Source of the DNA: Bacteroidota bacterium
Lineage (GTDB): Bacteria; Bacteroidota; Bacteroidia; Chitinophagales; Chitinophagaceae
Direction of reading: 5' to 3'
DNA: 64,000 nucleotides
Assembly: GCA_018267955.1 (NCBI GenBank)
Contig: JAFDXL010000010.1
Coordinates: 62,001-126,000 of the forward strand
Shown here: piece after piece, positions 43,870 through 52,666 of the stretch
Position numbering within the stretch: position 1 is the stretch's first letter
Layout of the letters: each line of letters opens with the position of its first letter
The notes under the pieces: model-generated
Seen by the model: only the letters and a program-made list of their open reading frames with translations
What the model was told of the DNA's origin: nothing
Databases searched by the model: none
Translations under genes and position numbers: made by a program

Positions 43870-43899
43870 AAATAAGGTCGCAAAATTGTGACCTTATTT
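43870..43899 (-). terminator. Strong hairpin terminator downstream of the truncated tRNA
   Basis: A perfect 10-bp stem (AAATAAGGTC/GACCTTATTT) with a 10-nt loop is followed on the minus strand by TTT. It lies 20 bp after the 3' end of the tRNA-Leu remnant and was probably the terminator of the original tRNA gene. Confidence 0.7.
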
Positions 43900-43917
43900 C
43901 ATAACTGATTGATAATC

Positions 43918-43982
43918 AGTGCTCCCAGAACAGGAATCGAACCTGCACTCCATTGCTGAAACCAGATTTTGAGTCTAGCGTA
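43918..43982 (-). pseudogene. tRNA-Leu-like 3' fragment (anticodon CAA)
   Basis: On the minus strand the sequence gives an anticodon arm CTAGA-CTCAAAA-TCTGG with anticodon CAA, a long variable arm (TTTCAGCAATGGAGT), a T arm around GGTTCGATTCC and a 3' acceptor strand (CTGGGAG). The 5' acceptor and D arm are missing; upstream is unrelated AT-rich DNA. The long variable arm supports a Leu type. This is the second truncated tRNA in the window and marks a likely integration scar at the right end of the accessory region. Confidence 0.65.
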
Positions 43983-44227
43983 ACTAAAACGGATAATATT
44001 AAAAAGTTCACGACTTGAAATTGAACCCATATTAATGTAAAAAAACCATTGGTAATAACTTTCACCATCCCTCTTTAGGTTTCAATAGAGAACAGTCGGA
44101 ATTAACAATCCACCAAAGCTTTGCAAGATAAATGTTTGACCTATGTTTGACCCAGTATACTAAAGTTCAAATTACATAATTATTTAATAAATATAACAAA
44201 GCCGCACTGTGTGCAGCTTTGTTCATG
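43983..44227. other. Noncoding stretch at the island/core border
   Basis: No gene is visible between the tRNA fragment and the intact tRNA-Met. A tandem string (TTTGACCTATGTTTGACCC, about 44133-44151) and scattered AT-rich sequence suggest leftovers of an integrase upstream region, but no recognisable protein is encoded. Confidence 0.35.
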
Positions 44228-44301
44228 TAGCGAAGACGGGAGTTGAACCCGTGACCTCAGGGTTATGAATCCTGCGCTCTAACCATCTGAGCTACCTCGC
44301 C
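44228..44301 (-). tRNA. tRNA-Met (CAU), elongator type
   Basis: The 74-nt minus-strand sequence folds into a complete cloverleaf: acceptor GGCGAGG with CTTCGCT, D arm TAGCTCAGATGGTTAGAGC, anticodon arm with TTCATAA, variable region, and T arm ACGGG-TTCAACT-CCCGT, discriminator A. The lowest anticodon-stem pair is A-C. The D arm and acceptor type suggest elongator Met rather than initiator. CCA is not encoded. It stands at the start of the core genome segment. Confidence 0.88.
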
Positions 44302-44333
44302 ATTTTGGGATGGCAAAGGTAATAGAATTTCTT

Positions 44334-44777
44334 TTAAAAAACACCACCTTTCAGCAGAGTTTTTAATTCCTCGTTCATCAATGCTATTTTCCGGGTGCTA
44401 TAGTCAAAGCATAGCATTCCGGTTTTGGCATGCGCTATATCCTTTACCTGCCCGTTTTGTTCCGCAGACATATGGTACAACAGGTCAAATGACCTGTCCG
44501 TAATATCGTCAGCGTATATGCCCACATTCAATTTATCTCCATAAAATGCTTCTCCACGATAAGAGATCATCACATCCGCCATTATAAGGCTATTATTTTT
44601 AATATCAAGCTCGTTACCACCCCATGATTTCAATAATTGCATCCGGGCTTCGTGGATGATAGACAGCACAGAATCATTGCCTAAATGATTACCATAATTA
44701 ATATCTCCTATACGCACACTAATACTGCATGAAAACAAGGGTTTTTCATCAGGAAATTTTATTTTTACACGGCTCAT
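44334..44777 (-). CDS. Hotdog-fold thioesterase
   Basis: The 147-residue product has the 4HBT signature VRIGDINYGNHLGND and a hotdog strand pattern, as in YbgC/FcbC-like acyl-CoA thioesterases. The usual catalytic Asp position is occupied (GDINYGNH). Substrate is unknown. It is divergent from the FAH-family gene, with only 11 bp between start codons, so their promoters must overlap the coding regions. Confidence 0.8.
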   Translation of the reverse strand: MSRVKIKFPDEKPLFSCSISVRIGDINYGNHLGNDSVLSIIHEARMQLLKSWGGNELDIKNNSLIMADVMISYRGEAFYGDKLNVGIYADDITDRSFDLLYHMSAEQNGQVKDIAHAKTGMLCFDYSTRKIALMNEELKTLLKGGVF

Positions 44778-44788
44778 AAAATCAAGGT

Positions 44789-45400
44789 ATGAAAATCATT
44801 TGTATCGGACGAAATTACGCGGAACACGCAAAAGAATTGAACAATGATGTTCCTACAGAGCCTGTAATATTCATCAAGCCCCGCACCGCGCTGCTCTTTC
44901 CCGAAAAGCCGCTTTATTACCCCGAATTCACAGACGATCTTCAGTACGAATGTGAGCTGGTTTATAAGATCTGTAAGAACGGGAAATACATAAAAGAAAA
45001 GTTCGCGCACAAATACTACAATGCTGTAACGGTAGGTATAGATTTCACGGCAAGAGACCTGCAGCAAAAACTAAAATCAAAAGGCCTGCCCTGGGAACTT
45101 GCAAAAGCTTTTGACGGATCCGCTGCTGTTGGCGAGTTTATGCCCGTTTCTGCCGATATGGATCTTGACAATATCAATTTCTCATTAAACCGAAACGGCG
45201 AAACAGTACAGCGCGGAAACAGTCATGACATGATCTTCACCATCGATCAGATCATTGAATATGTATCCATGTATTTTACGCTAAACATCGGCGACCTTAT
45301 CTTTACCGGCACTCCCGCAGGTGTAGGGCCCGTAAATGTATATGACGAACTGGAAGGCTATATCGGTGATCAAAAGTTGCTATTTGTAGACATTCAATAA
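44789..45400 (+). CDS. Fumarylacetoacetate hydrolase family protein
   Basis: The 203-residue product matches the compact YcgM-type FAH family: CIGRNYAEHAKEL, metal ligands in YECELVY (E-x-E) and a GIDFTARDLQ motif, then FTGTPAGVGP. Members are acylpyruvate hydrolases or oxaloacetate decarboxylases that use Mg. The exact substrate cannot be read here. A GTG-started bestrophin gene follows 7 bp downstream. Confidence 0.85.
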   Translation: MKIICIGRNYAEHAKELNNDVPTEPVIFIKPRTALLFPEKPLYYPEFTDDLQYECELVYKICKNGKYIKEKFAHKYYNAVTVGIDFTARDLQQKLKSKGLPWELAKAFDGSAAVGEFMPVSADMDLDNINFSLNRNGETVQRGNSHDMIFTIDQIIEYVSMYFTLNIGDLIFTGTPAGVGPVNVYDELEGYIGDQKLLFVDIQ

Positions 45401-45407
45401 GTAGCAG

Positions 45408-46286
45408 GTGCGCATATACGATCCCAAAAACTGGTTCGGAATACTATTCCAGTTTCATAAGTCTGATACACTCAGAAAACTAAGCGTCCTGATACTCATC
45501 ATTAGTATCTATTCGGCAGGCATAGCATTTATCGAGCTCGATTATTTCAGCGCTAATACCGAAACCCATTTAAAAAACTTATCTCTTTTACATGGCCTGC
45601 TAGGCTTCGCTTTATCGCTATTGCTGGTCTTCAGGACAAATACTGCTTACGATCGCTGGTGGGAAGGCCGTAAGCTTTGGGGTGCGCTGGTAAACAATAG
45701 CCGCAACCTTGCATTAAAGCTAAATGCATTATTACCACATGGCGATGAGGATGCCCGTAATTTTTTCCGTAAAGCAATACCGCTATATGCTACCACGCTC
45801 AAAAGCCATCTGCAGGCAGAGGTAACCCGTTATATGCTCGATGAAATAGATCATCCGGAATTGAAAAAGGTGGATATCGATAAACACGCCCCCAACCAGG
45901 TAGCCGGCATTATGATGACCCGGATATTTATGATGCATAAGCGGGGCGTAATTACCGGGGAGGAGCTGCTTACGCTGAATGCAGATATTACCGCCTTTAC
46001 AGATATTTGTGGTGCCTGTGAACGCATCAAAAACACGCCTATCCCCTACTCTTACAGCGCATTCATTAAGAAATTCCTTTTTGTATATGTAATGACGCTT
46101 CCTGTAGCATATACCTTTTCGCTTGGCTACTGGGTAGTACCTGTAGTTGCTATTGTGTTTTACGTACTGGGCAGCCTGGAGCTTATTGCCGAAGAAATTG
46201 AAGATCCTTTCGGTAAGGATAGTAACGACTTACCTATGGATAAAATATCTGATAACATCCGAAAACATATTGCAGAGATACTCTAA
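45408..46286 (+). CDS. Bestrophin-family ion channel
   Basis: The 292-residue product starts with GTG and has the bestrophin/UPF0187 layout: hydrophobic segments near residues 23-42 and 60-80, the TNTAYDRWWEGRKLWG motif, and two further membrane helices near residues 225-265, ending in an acidic tail (DLPMDKIS). Bacterial members form pentameric channels, often cation-permeable. It is likely co-transcribed with the FAH-family gene. Confidence 0.85.
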   Translation: MRIYDPKNWFGILFQFHKSDTLRKLSVLILIISIYSAGIAFIELDYFSANTETHLKNLSLLHGLLGFALSLLLVFRTNTAYDRWWEGRKLWGALVNNSRNLALKLNALLPHGDEDARNFFRKAIPLYATTLKSHLQAEVTRYMLDEIDHPELKKVDIDKHAPNQVAGIMMTRIFMMHKRGVITGEELLTLNADITAFTDICGACERIKNTPIPYSYSAFIKKFLFVYVMTLPVAYTFSLGYWVVPVVAIVFYVLGSLELIAEEIEDPFGKDSNDLPMDKISDNIRKHIAEIL

Positions 46287-46313
46287 GCTGCAATAATGGG
46301 CTAACTTTGCTCA

Positions 46314-46646
46314 ATGAAATATGTGTACTTATTAATAGCCATTGTCTCTGAGGTAATTGCAACCAGCAGCCTGAAGGCTTCAGAAGGCCTTACTAAGCTT
46401 TGGCCCAGCGTGCTGGTGATCGCGGGTTATGGTTCTGCCCTATATTTCCTGAGCATTACGGTAAAAGTAATGCCGGTAGGTATTTCTTACGCATTGTGGA
46501 GTGGCATTGGTATTGTGCTGGTTACTATAGCAGGTATATTTCTTTACAAGCAGGTTCCCGATACCCCGGCTATCATCGGTATGATACTGATCATGCTCGG
46601 CGTGCTGGTTATCAACATTTTTTCCAAAACCAAAGGCCTTGAATAA
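46314..46646 (+). CDS. Small multidrug resistance (SMR) family transporter
   Basis: The 110-residue product has four membrane helices and the SMR motif AIVSEVIATSSLKAS with the key Glu13 in helix 1, plus GISYALWSGIGIVLV in helix 3. This is the EmrE/QacE type, a proton-coupled exporter of quaternary cations or guanidinium. It lies 27 bp after the bestrophin gene. Confidence 0.9.
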   Translation: MKYVYLLIAIVSEVIATSSLKASEGLTKLWPSVLVIAGYGSALYFLSITVKVMPVGISYALWSGIGIVLVTIAGIFLYKQVPDTPAIIGMILIMLGVLVINIFSKTKGLE

Positions 46647-46706
46647 GTATTGATGTTAAACCTGCGCCATTTCATATTATCTTCGTTTATCTCAAAAAAT
46701 GTAGTC

Positions 46707-47252
46707 ATGCAACGTATCATCCGTTCATTTTGCCTGGTTGTTTTCTTATTGGGTTCTAAGTCTATATATGCACAACAACCGGCGCTCGGTTGCGACGATA
46801 AAGCAATGCGTATCCAGTCTCAGCAGTTAAAGCACGATTTCGCCTCCCAGGGCCTATCTGTATATAAAGATGCCATGATCAGCATGGAATCTCACCAACC
46901 CTTCCCTGTTGCAGTACAGTTAGATAAAGGCAAATTATACCAGCTGATATTCATTGGAAACAGAGATGCCAAAAAGATCAGCATGGAGCTTTTTGATGGC
47001 GCAGATAAAAAAATCGATGAACGCATCATTAAAAAGCCGAAGGAGCAAAACTTCATAGTGTATTCCTTCACCCCTGAAAAAACAGATATGTACCTCCTTG
47101 TATTTACACAGATCAAGGGGAGCAAAAGCATGTGTGGAAGTTTCAGCATTATGCAACCCGGCGGAGAGGATGCTCAGCAAACATCACCAGCTACACCTGC
47201 AAATAATAAGCCGGCTACTGCGAATCCAAGATATGTACCACGAAAAAAGTAA
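46707..47252 (+). CDS. Secreted protein of unknown function
   Basis: I start at the ATG at 46707 (181 residues) because it begins a good signal peptide (hydrophobic core, cleavage after IYAQ); the longer frame from 46650 has no such start. The mature domain alternates strands (YQLIFIGN, FIVYSFTPEKTDMYLLVFTQ), resembling a small beta-sandwich, and the C-terminus is Pro/Asn-rich and ends in RKK. Function unknown; probably periplasmic or outer-membrane associated. Confidence 0.65.
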   Translation: MQRIIRSFCLVVFLLGSKSIYAQQPALGCDDKAMRIQSQQLKHDFASQGLSVYKDAMISMESHQPFPVAVQLDKGKLYQLIFIGNRDAKKISMELFDGADKKIDERIIKKPKEQNFIVYSFTPEKTDMYLLVFTQIKGSKSMCGSFSIMQPGGEDAQQTSPATPANNKPATANPRYVPRKK

Positions 47253-47274
47253 CTAAAACACATCACCACGATAT

Positions 47275-47958
47275 ATGAACGTACAAATAGAGGATAGCTG
47301 GAAAGAACAACTTAAAAATGAATTCAGGCAGCCCTATTTTACAGAGATTGCAAATTTTCTGAAGGCAGAAAAAGCCGCAGGTAAAGTAATATATCCGCCC
47401 GGCAAATTTATATTCAACGCTTTTAACACCACACCTTTTAAAGACGTTAAGGTTGTGATCCTGGGGCAGGACCCTTACCACAATCCCGGGCAGGCGCACG
47501 GACTTAGTTTTTCCGTACCATTAGGTGTACCTCCGCCGCCGTCTTTGGTTAATATCTTTAAGGAACAGCACGAAGACCTTGGCATAGATATACCCAATCA
47601 CGGCAACCTCGAAAAATGGGCAAAACAAGGTGTGCTTCTGCTAAATGCGGCATTGACGGTAGAAGCCAACAAGCCTATGTCGCACAGCAAAATCGGCTGG
47701 CATCATTTCACAGACGATGTCATCAGGATCATTTCAGAAAAAAAGGACCATGTGGTGTTCATGCTTTGGGGTAGCTTTGCCAAGTCAAAACAAGATCTGA
47801 TAGATAAAAGCAAACACCTGGTGCTCACAGCTGCACACCCATCTCCGCTATCGGCCCACAATGGCTTTTTTGGTTGCCATCATTTCAGTAAGGCAAACAA
47901 ATGGCTGCAGGATAAAGGTATAAAACCTATAGACTGGGCTTTGAAATCAAACGAATAA
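47275..47958 (+). CDS. ung: Uracil-DNA glycosylase
   Basis: The 227-residue product has the family 1 UDG motifs: [17 protein letters not shown] (catalytic Asp in the water-activating loop), a Pro-rich loop [19 protein letters not shown] and HPSPLSA with the catalytic His. It removes uracil from DNA in base excision repair. Length is normal. The TAATGA at its end overlaps the start of plsC. Confidence 0.95.
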   Translation: MNVQIEDSWKEQLKNEFRQPYFTEIANFLKAEKAAGKVIYPPGKFIFNAFNTTPFKDVKVVILGQDPYHNPGQAHGLSFSVPLGVPPPPSLVNIFKEQHEDLGIDIPNHGNLEKWAKQGVLLLNAALTVEANKPMSHSKIGWHHFTDDVIRIISEKKDHVVFMLWGSFAKSKQDLIDKSKHLVLTAAHPSPLSAHNGFFGCHHFSKANKWLQDKGIKPIDWALKSNE

Positions 47959-48713
47959 TGAAGCTTATTAAAAACATTCTGGGTACTGTTTACTTTTTTG
48001 CGGGTATGCTATTCTTTGTAGCTACCATGCTTATTGTTTTCATACCTATCTGGATCATTTCGTTTTTCAATGATCCGTTAAAATCCAAACTGCTCCATCC
48101 TGTTTTTAGGGCATGGATGGGCGTATTTATGCCGCTGGTGGGATGCCCTGTAATACGCAAAGGCAAGGAAAACTTTAAAAAAGGCGAGAATTATGTTGTT
48201 GTCATCAATCACAATTCCCTGGTAGATATTCCGGTATCATCTCCCTGGATACCCGGCCCAAATAAAACGCTGGCTAAGGTAGAAATGTCGCGCATACCCA
48301 TATTTGGAGTTATTTATAAAACAGGGTCTATACTGGTAGATCGTAAAAGTGAAGCCAGCCGCCGTGAAAGCTTCACGCGCATGCACGAGATGCTCAATAT
48401 GGGTTTACACCTCTGCCTCTACCCCGAAGGCACGCGTAACAAAACTGCAGAACCACTTCAAAAGTTTTACGACGGTGCTTTTATTACCGCTATAAAAGCT
48501 CAAAAGCCTATCATTCCCGGTGTTATCTTTAATACAGGTGTTATCCTGCCACACGATACCAAATTATGGGCAAGGCCTAAGCCTATACATTTTCATTTCC
48601 TTCCCGCAATACCTACTGCCGGATTGACGATTGATAATTTGCAGGAGCTTAAACAACAGGTAAAACAGGTAATGCAGGATTATTATATGGCTAATAAAGA
48701 ACGCTTATCATGA
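47958..48713 (+). CDS. plsC: 1-acyl-sn-glycerol-3-phosphate acyltransferase
   Basis: The 251-residue product has one or two N-terminal membrane helices and the acyltransferase motifs INHNSLVDIP (N-H-x4-D), LVDRKS and LYPEGTRN. PlsC converts lysophosphatidic acid to phosphatidic acid in the inner membrane. It overlaps ung by 1 bp and the next gene by 4 bp, so the three form an operon. Confidence 0.9.
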   Translation: MKLIKNILGTVYFFAGMLFFVATMLIVFIPIWIISFFNDPLKSKLLHPVFRAWMGVFMPLVGCPVIRKGKENFKKGENYVVVINHNSLVDIPVSSPWIPGPNKTLAKVEMSRIPIFGVIYKTGSILVDRKSEASRRESFTRMHEMLNMGLHLCLYPEGTRNKTAEPLQKFYDGAFITAIKAQKPIIPGVIFNTGVILPHDTKLWARPKPIHFHFLPAIPTAGLTIDNLQELKQQVKQVMQDYYMANKERLS

Positions 48714-49477
48714 GGTTTAGCATCATAGGCACGGGTAATACTGCGTGGTTCATGGCCACAAGGCTGGCTGCTGCCGGCTTCTCCTGTACGGGTATTTATG
48801 GCCGTAATGTAGAATCCGCCAAATCTCTCGCAGATCGTATTGGCTCCACTTCATACGATCTTTCAAACGGTGTTAAAGACGATGCCGATATCTGCATACT
48901 TGCCGTTTCAGATCATGCCATTGGCGAAGTTGTTACATCATTATCGTTCTCAAAAACTGTTCTCGTACATACCGCCGGGTCCGTTAATATGAATGCAGTA
49001 AAAGGTGCAGCTACGCATACAGGTGTAATATGGCCGGTGTACTCTATTGTAAAGGATAATCTGCCCGAAACAAAGGACATCCCCATAGTATGGGAAGCTT
49101 CGGATGATCTTGCAAAGAAGATCATAAGCGCCACAGCCAATGCTATCAGTAATATTAGCCATGAAGCTGATAGTGGCCAGAGAATATCTTTACATCTTAC
49201 AGCCGTCATCAGCAATAATTTCACCAATCATCTTTTTGCTATTGCAGAGCAGATATGTGCTGAGAAAAACTTACCGTTTACATTACTCTACCCTATTATC
49301 CAACAATCGGTTAACAGGCTTGCGTCGCTATCCCCTGCAACGCAGCAAACAGGCCCTGCCAAACGTCGCGATACGGCTACTATGCAGCGCCAGTTGGATA
49401 TGCTCGGGAAACATCCGCAATGGCAGCGCATTTATGAAGCCATCAGCGTTTCTATTATGGAAATGTATAAAGATTAG
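48710..49477 (+). CDS. Rossmann-fold DUF2520 protein
   Basis: The 255-residue product starts with IIGTGNTAWFMATRLAAAGF, a dinucleotide-binding GxGxxA/G turn, and has a helical C-terminal part typical of DUF2520 proteins related to pyrroline-carboxylate and ketopantoate reductases. The substrate is unknown. Its start overlaps the plsC stop (ATGA). Confidence 0.8.
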   Translation: MRFSIIGTGNTAWFMATRLAAAGFSCTGIYGRNVESAKSLADRIGSTSYDLSNGVKDDADICILAVSDHAIGEVVTSLSFSKTVLVHTAGSVNMNAVKGAATHTGVIWPVYSIVKDNLPETKDIPIVWEASDDLAKKIISATANAISNISHEADSGQRISLHLTAVISNNFTNHLFAIAEQICAEKNLPFTLLYPIIQQSVNRLASLSPATQQTGPAKRRDTATMQRQLDMLGKHPQWQRIYEAISVSIMEMYKD

Positions 49478-49480
49478 AGA

Positions 49481-49840
49481 TCAGACAGTTTCAAAATTCC
49501 CTGACAGTTTAAAAAGGTCTGAAGCATCGCTTTTAAAAGATGCATTCACCGTATAGCCCTTCCCCTCTTGCTGCCAGCTTATATTTACTACCGGTTGCAC
49601 ATCTGGTGTTATGAGTTGCAGAAACTTTACGATGCCTGCGTTACGCATCCACAAAGGCGTGTCCGTTTGCTGCTCCAGTAGTTCTTTTACCATCTCCATC
49701 ATACACACTCCGGGCACTACAGGCTGTCCGGGAAAGTGTCCCTTGAATATATCATGCTGTGTATTGAAGGCTACCTTACACGAAAAACTATTGGGCTCGC
49801 GCTGCATGTATTCGATCTTATAAAAATCATTCATCAACAT
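49481..49840 (-). CDS. FabZ-like 3-hydroxyacyl-ACP dehydratase
   Basis: The 119-residue product contains GHFPGQPVVPGVCMMEMV, the FabZ active-site segment with His and Glu. It is shorter than usual FabZ. The gene is the last of a minus-strand series with a lipoprotein, a LolA-like protein and a deacetylase. Such stand-alone dehydratases occur in aryl-polyene/flexirubin-type lipid clusters, but the ketosynthase genes are not here. Confidence 0.75.
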   Translation of the reverse strand: MLMNDFYKIEYMQREPNSFSCKVAFNTQHDIFKGHFPGQPVVPGVCMMEMVKELLEQQTDTPLWMRNAGIVKFLQLITPDVQPVVNISWQQEGKGYTVNASFKSDASDLFKLSGNFETV

Positions 49841-50486
49841 GGGACTCTATTTTATGTAGTGCTATCGTAAAATTTGCTCGGCGGTGGTCAAAGAATACGC
49901 TATCAGGCATAGCATCATCTTTTCCCTTACCCATCAGTTTTATTGTTATTACTTTCTTTTTCTCACCTGCATTTTCTATTTGCTCCAGTTTACCTGCTTC
50001 AGATATGTAGTAAGCATACCCTCTGCTTAATGTAAAACGGCTATACTGCCGTTTACCCCTACTGTCCGTGAAGGATTTTTCCGAACTTCTGTCCAATCCT
50101 TTCATGAGTAGCAGGTTCATGTCCTTTCGCAAGGTCTTTACCAATGCCGGCTTATCCAGTTCGGGTATTATCTGCCTGACCATGAACGAATCATCCTTAC
50201 TCCATTCAAAATCAAAAAAGGTAAAACCCATCTCATTCTGGAATATAGCACGTACCGTGCCATTTTCCATTTGCTTGAAAAACAATAAACCACTTAGATG
50301 GAATTTCTTAAAAACGATCCTTCCATTTACAGTACAACGGTATAATACCTTATCATATTGTGGCTTATATATTAGAGCCGACTTCCCTAAATTCTTGTCA
50401 GGAACTAATTTTTTGTATGGGGATGCGCAGGATGCCGCTAATAAAATGACAAGAAAAAGACTATTTGATCTTAAAAAGGCTCTCAT
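49827..50486 (-). CDS. Outer-membrane-type lipoprotein of unknown function
   Basis: The 219-residue product has a lipoprotein signal with lipobox LAASC (Cys20). The mature part is strand-rich and may form a LolB/LolA-like half barrel, consistent with its coupling to a LolA-like gene. It overlaps both neighbours (14 and 26 bp). Function inferred only from context: transfer of lipoproteins or lipid. Confidence 0.65.
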   Translation of the reverse strand: MRAFLRSNSLFLVILLAASCASPYKKLVPDKNLGKSALIYKPQYDKVLYRCTVNGRIVFKKFHLSGLLFFKQMENGTVRAIFQNEMGFTFFDFEWSKDDSFMVRQIIPELDKPALVKTLRKDMNLLLMKGLDRSSEKSFTDSRGKRQYSRFTLSRGYAYYISEAGKLEQIENAGEKKKVITIKLMGKGKDDAMPDSVFFDHRRANFTIALHKIESHVDE

Positions 50487-51102
50487 TTAATGCAGCATTA
50501 TGTACGGTATTCACGAAGTCCATATCGGTATAGTCTCCGCCTGTTTCTGTCATGGTGAGCCTGTTCACTTCCAGGCTTTTCCTGTTCATAAATACATCTA
50601 TCTGCTTAAACATTCTCTTCATTGCCTCATTTGCGGGAACGAGCGACAATAGATATGCACCATTGCTCTCATAAGCAGCGACCTTAAAATCCGGGTTTTG
50701 GAACACAGTGCCACGCATACAATCAATCATAATGCGATTGACGGACTGCATTGCTTTGCTATTCTTCGTATTGATTTTGCTCGTCTTCTGTTCATCCTTC
50801 ACCATTACCTGTCCGCCATTCATTACCAGCAGATAAGAAAATGGGCTGGTGTATTCTATACGCACTTTATCTTCCTTCTGAAAAAAGAATTTTCCTTTCG
50901 ATTTGATCTTGTCAGAAAGTAATGCCAGGCTCTTAGTCTGCACAAAATCACTGCTTATGGTTTTTATCGCGGCATTGTTTGCGGAAAGTGCTTGCTGAAA
51001 GGAAGATACATTTTTTACTGCTTCAAATCCTTTGGGTTGTGCTTGTACTTGTACTGCAAGACTGCAAATAATAATGAATACACTAAGTAACGATCTACGC
51101 AT
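50461..51102 (-). CDS. LolA-like outer membrane lipoprotein carrier
   Basis: Starting at the ATG at 51102 (213 residues) gives a clear signal peptide ending near VQAQ; five further codons upstream are open. The mature protein has the LolA pattern: SSDFVQTKSL, SKGKFFFQKEDKVRIEYTSPF and a half-barrel of strands. LolA carries lipoproteins across the periplasm. This one may be a cluster-specific paralogue because it sits with a lipoprotein and a dehydratase. Confidence 0.78.
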   Translation of the reverse strand: MRRSLLSVFIIICSLAVQVQAQPKGFEAVKNVSSFQQALSANNAAIKTISSDFVQTKSLALLSDKIKSKGKFFFQKEDKVRIEYTSPFSYLLVMNGGQVMVKDEQKTSKINTKNSKAMQSVNRIMIDCMRGTVFQNPDFKVAAYESNGAYLLSLVPANEAMKRMFKQIDVFMNRKSLEVNRLTMTETGGDYTDMDFVNTVHNAALNESLFKIK

Positions 51103-51862
51103 AGGCTTCAATTCCAAGTAGTTTATCTACGCGAACAAAGGTATAGCCCTTTTGCCGGGCCCGCACAATAAATTCCGTTAAAATTTCAGCCGTAATAGCC
51201 ATAGAATCATGCAGTAACACTATATCCCCGCCTTGCAGTTTGTCCAATATCCTGCTAAGCAGCTTCTTCGGATCCTTTATTTTGGTATCGAAAGACCGCA
51301 CATTCCAGCCAATGCTATACATACCTGTGCGTTCTACAGCACGTGCAAGGTTGGGATTAGTTACTCCATATGGCGGCCTGAATAATTTCGGAGTTACACC
51401 TGCTATCTCCATTATAGCATGATTAGTTTGTTCAATTTCTGCAGCCATCTTTTTGCTCGATTGCCAATCAAAATTAAATCCGTGATAATAGCTATGATTC
51501 CCAATAAGATGCCCCTCCCTATGCCACCTCTTTACAAGGTCAGGGTTTTGTACTGCGTTTTTACCTATAGAGAAAAATGCAGCTTCTACATTCACTTGCT
51601 TTAGAATATCAAGTATCAGGCTCGTCTGTTTAGCCGGACCATCGTCAAATGTAATGGCAATAAATCTCTCGTTTTTCCCTCTGTTGCTGGATTGGATAAA
51701 GAAATTCCATTGTATATATATAGCTCCAAATACAAGCGCATGGATATACAGTACCAGTAATATTGCCAGCCACCACCATTCTATAATACCGCCCAGGTAA
51801 GCGATATCCAGCAATATTAACAGGACTACGAAAACAATACTTGTAATTTTGTATGGACGCAC
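51095..51862 (-). CDS. Polysaccharide deacetylase (NodB domain)
   Basis: The 255-residue product has two N-terminal membrane helices (residues about 5-50) and a NodB domain facing the periplasm: ITFDDGPAK (metal and base Asp), NHSYYHGF (metal His pair), RPPYG and LLHDS. It should deacetylate peptidoglycan or another glycan. It overlaps the LolA-like gene by 8 bp. Confidence 0.88.
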   Translation of the reverse strand: MRPYKITSIVFVVLLILLDIAYLGGIIEWWWLAILLVLYIHALVFGAIYIQWNFFIQSSNRGKNERFIAITFDDGPAKQTSLILDILKQVNVEAAFFSIGKNAVQNPDLVKRWHREGHLIGNHSYYHGFNFDWQSSKKMAAEIEQTNHAIMEIAGVTPKLFRPPYGVTNPNLARAVERTGMYSIGWNVRSFDTKIKDPKKLLSRILDKLQGGDIVLLHDSMAITAEILTEFIVRARQKGYTFVRVDKLLGIEAYA

Positions 51863-51874
51863 GCTGTAAAGAGA

Positions 51875-52618
51875 TTATTCCCAGCCCATTTTTTCTATCA
51901 GTGCTTCCGCTTCGGCTATATCTGCTGCTGTGTTCACCTCCATTTGGTGCGATTGATCGATCATCATTTTAATATGCACTCCGTTTTCCACCAATCGTAA
52001 TGCCTCTATGTTTTCCACGTGTTCCAGCGGAGACATTGGCCATCCCAAAATTTTCAGCATCAGGTCTTTGCGGAAAGCGTAAATGCCAATATGTGCATAA
52101 CGGCTGATCTGGAACGTTTTGTCCTGGATGAAAGGTATCGGTGCACGTGAAAAATAAATAGCAAATAACCTGAGGTCTAAAATTGCTTTGATAACATAGG
52201 TATTGTCAATCTTGTCTTGCGCCTGCAACTTTTGCACCATCGATGCTGCTTCGATATTCTTGCCCATGTTGCCCTCAAATAGCTGAAGCAGTTTTTGTAC
52301 CGCCTGGCCTTCTATAAAAGGAATATTCCCTTGCACATACACTATAAAGTCTGCATCTGTTAGCGCTGCTACTTTGGCGATACCTTCTAAACCACTTTCT
52401 GATGTGTGTTTTGTAAGCACTGCCTTACCTTCTGCCTTATTTATCTCTTCTTCAATACGCTTGTCGTCAGTTACTACAATCACATCAGAAAACAGACCCG
52501 TACTTACAGCAGCTTTATAAGTTCTTGTTATCAGCGGCACTCCTTTTATAGCCGACAATAATTTTTCAGAAAACCCCGGTGACTGCAGACAAGCTGAGAT
52601 CATCGCTACTACCTTCAT
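51875..52618 (-). CDS. KdsB-like cytidylyltransferase homologue with altered active site
   Basis: The 247-residue product aligns along its length with CMP-KDO synthetase: VIVVTDDKRIEEEI, LFAIYFSRAPIPF, HIGIYAFRKDLM and SPLEHVE-x-IEALR are kept. The nucleotide motif PARxxSTRLPGKPL is replaced by SACLQSPGFSEKLL (two Arg lost, Lys kept), QGDEP by QGNIP and the late VDTPED by VNTAAD, so key triphosphate and Mg ligands are missing. It may be a non-catalytic paralogue or use another substrate. I give no symbol for that reason. Confidence 0.75.
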   Translation of the reverse strand: MKVVAMISACLQSPGFSEKLLSAIKGVPLITRTYKAAVSTGLFSDVIVVTDDKRIEEEINKAEGKAVLTKHTSESGLEGIAKVAALTDADFIVYVQGNIPFIEGQAVQKLLQLFEGNMGKNIEAASMVQKLQAQDKIDNTYVIKAILDLRLFAIYFSRAPIPFIQDKTFQISRYAHIGIYAFRKDLMLKILGWPMSPLEHVENIEALRLVENGVHIKMMIDQSHQMEVNTAADIAEAEALIEKMGWE

Positions 52619-52666
52619 TATCTTGAGTTTAGAGATTAAAATTAATAATTAACAATCTAACAGTCC

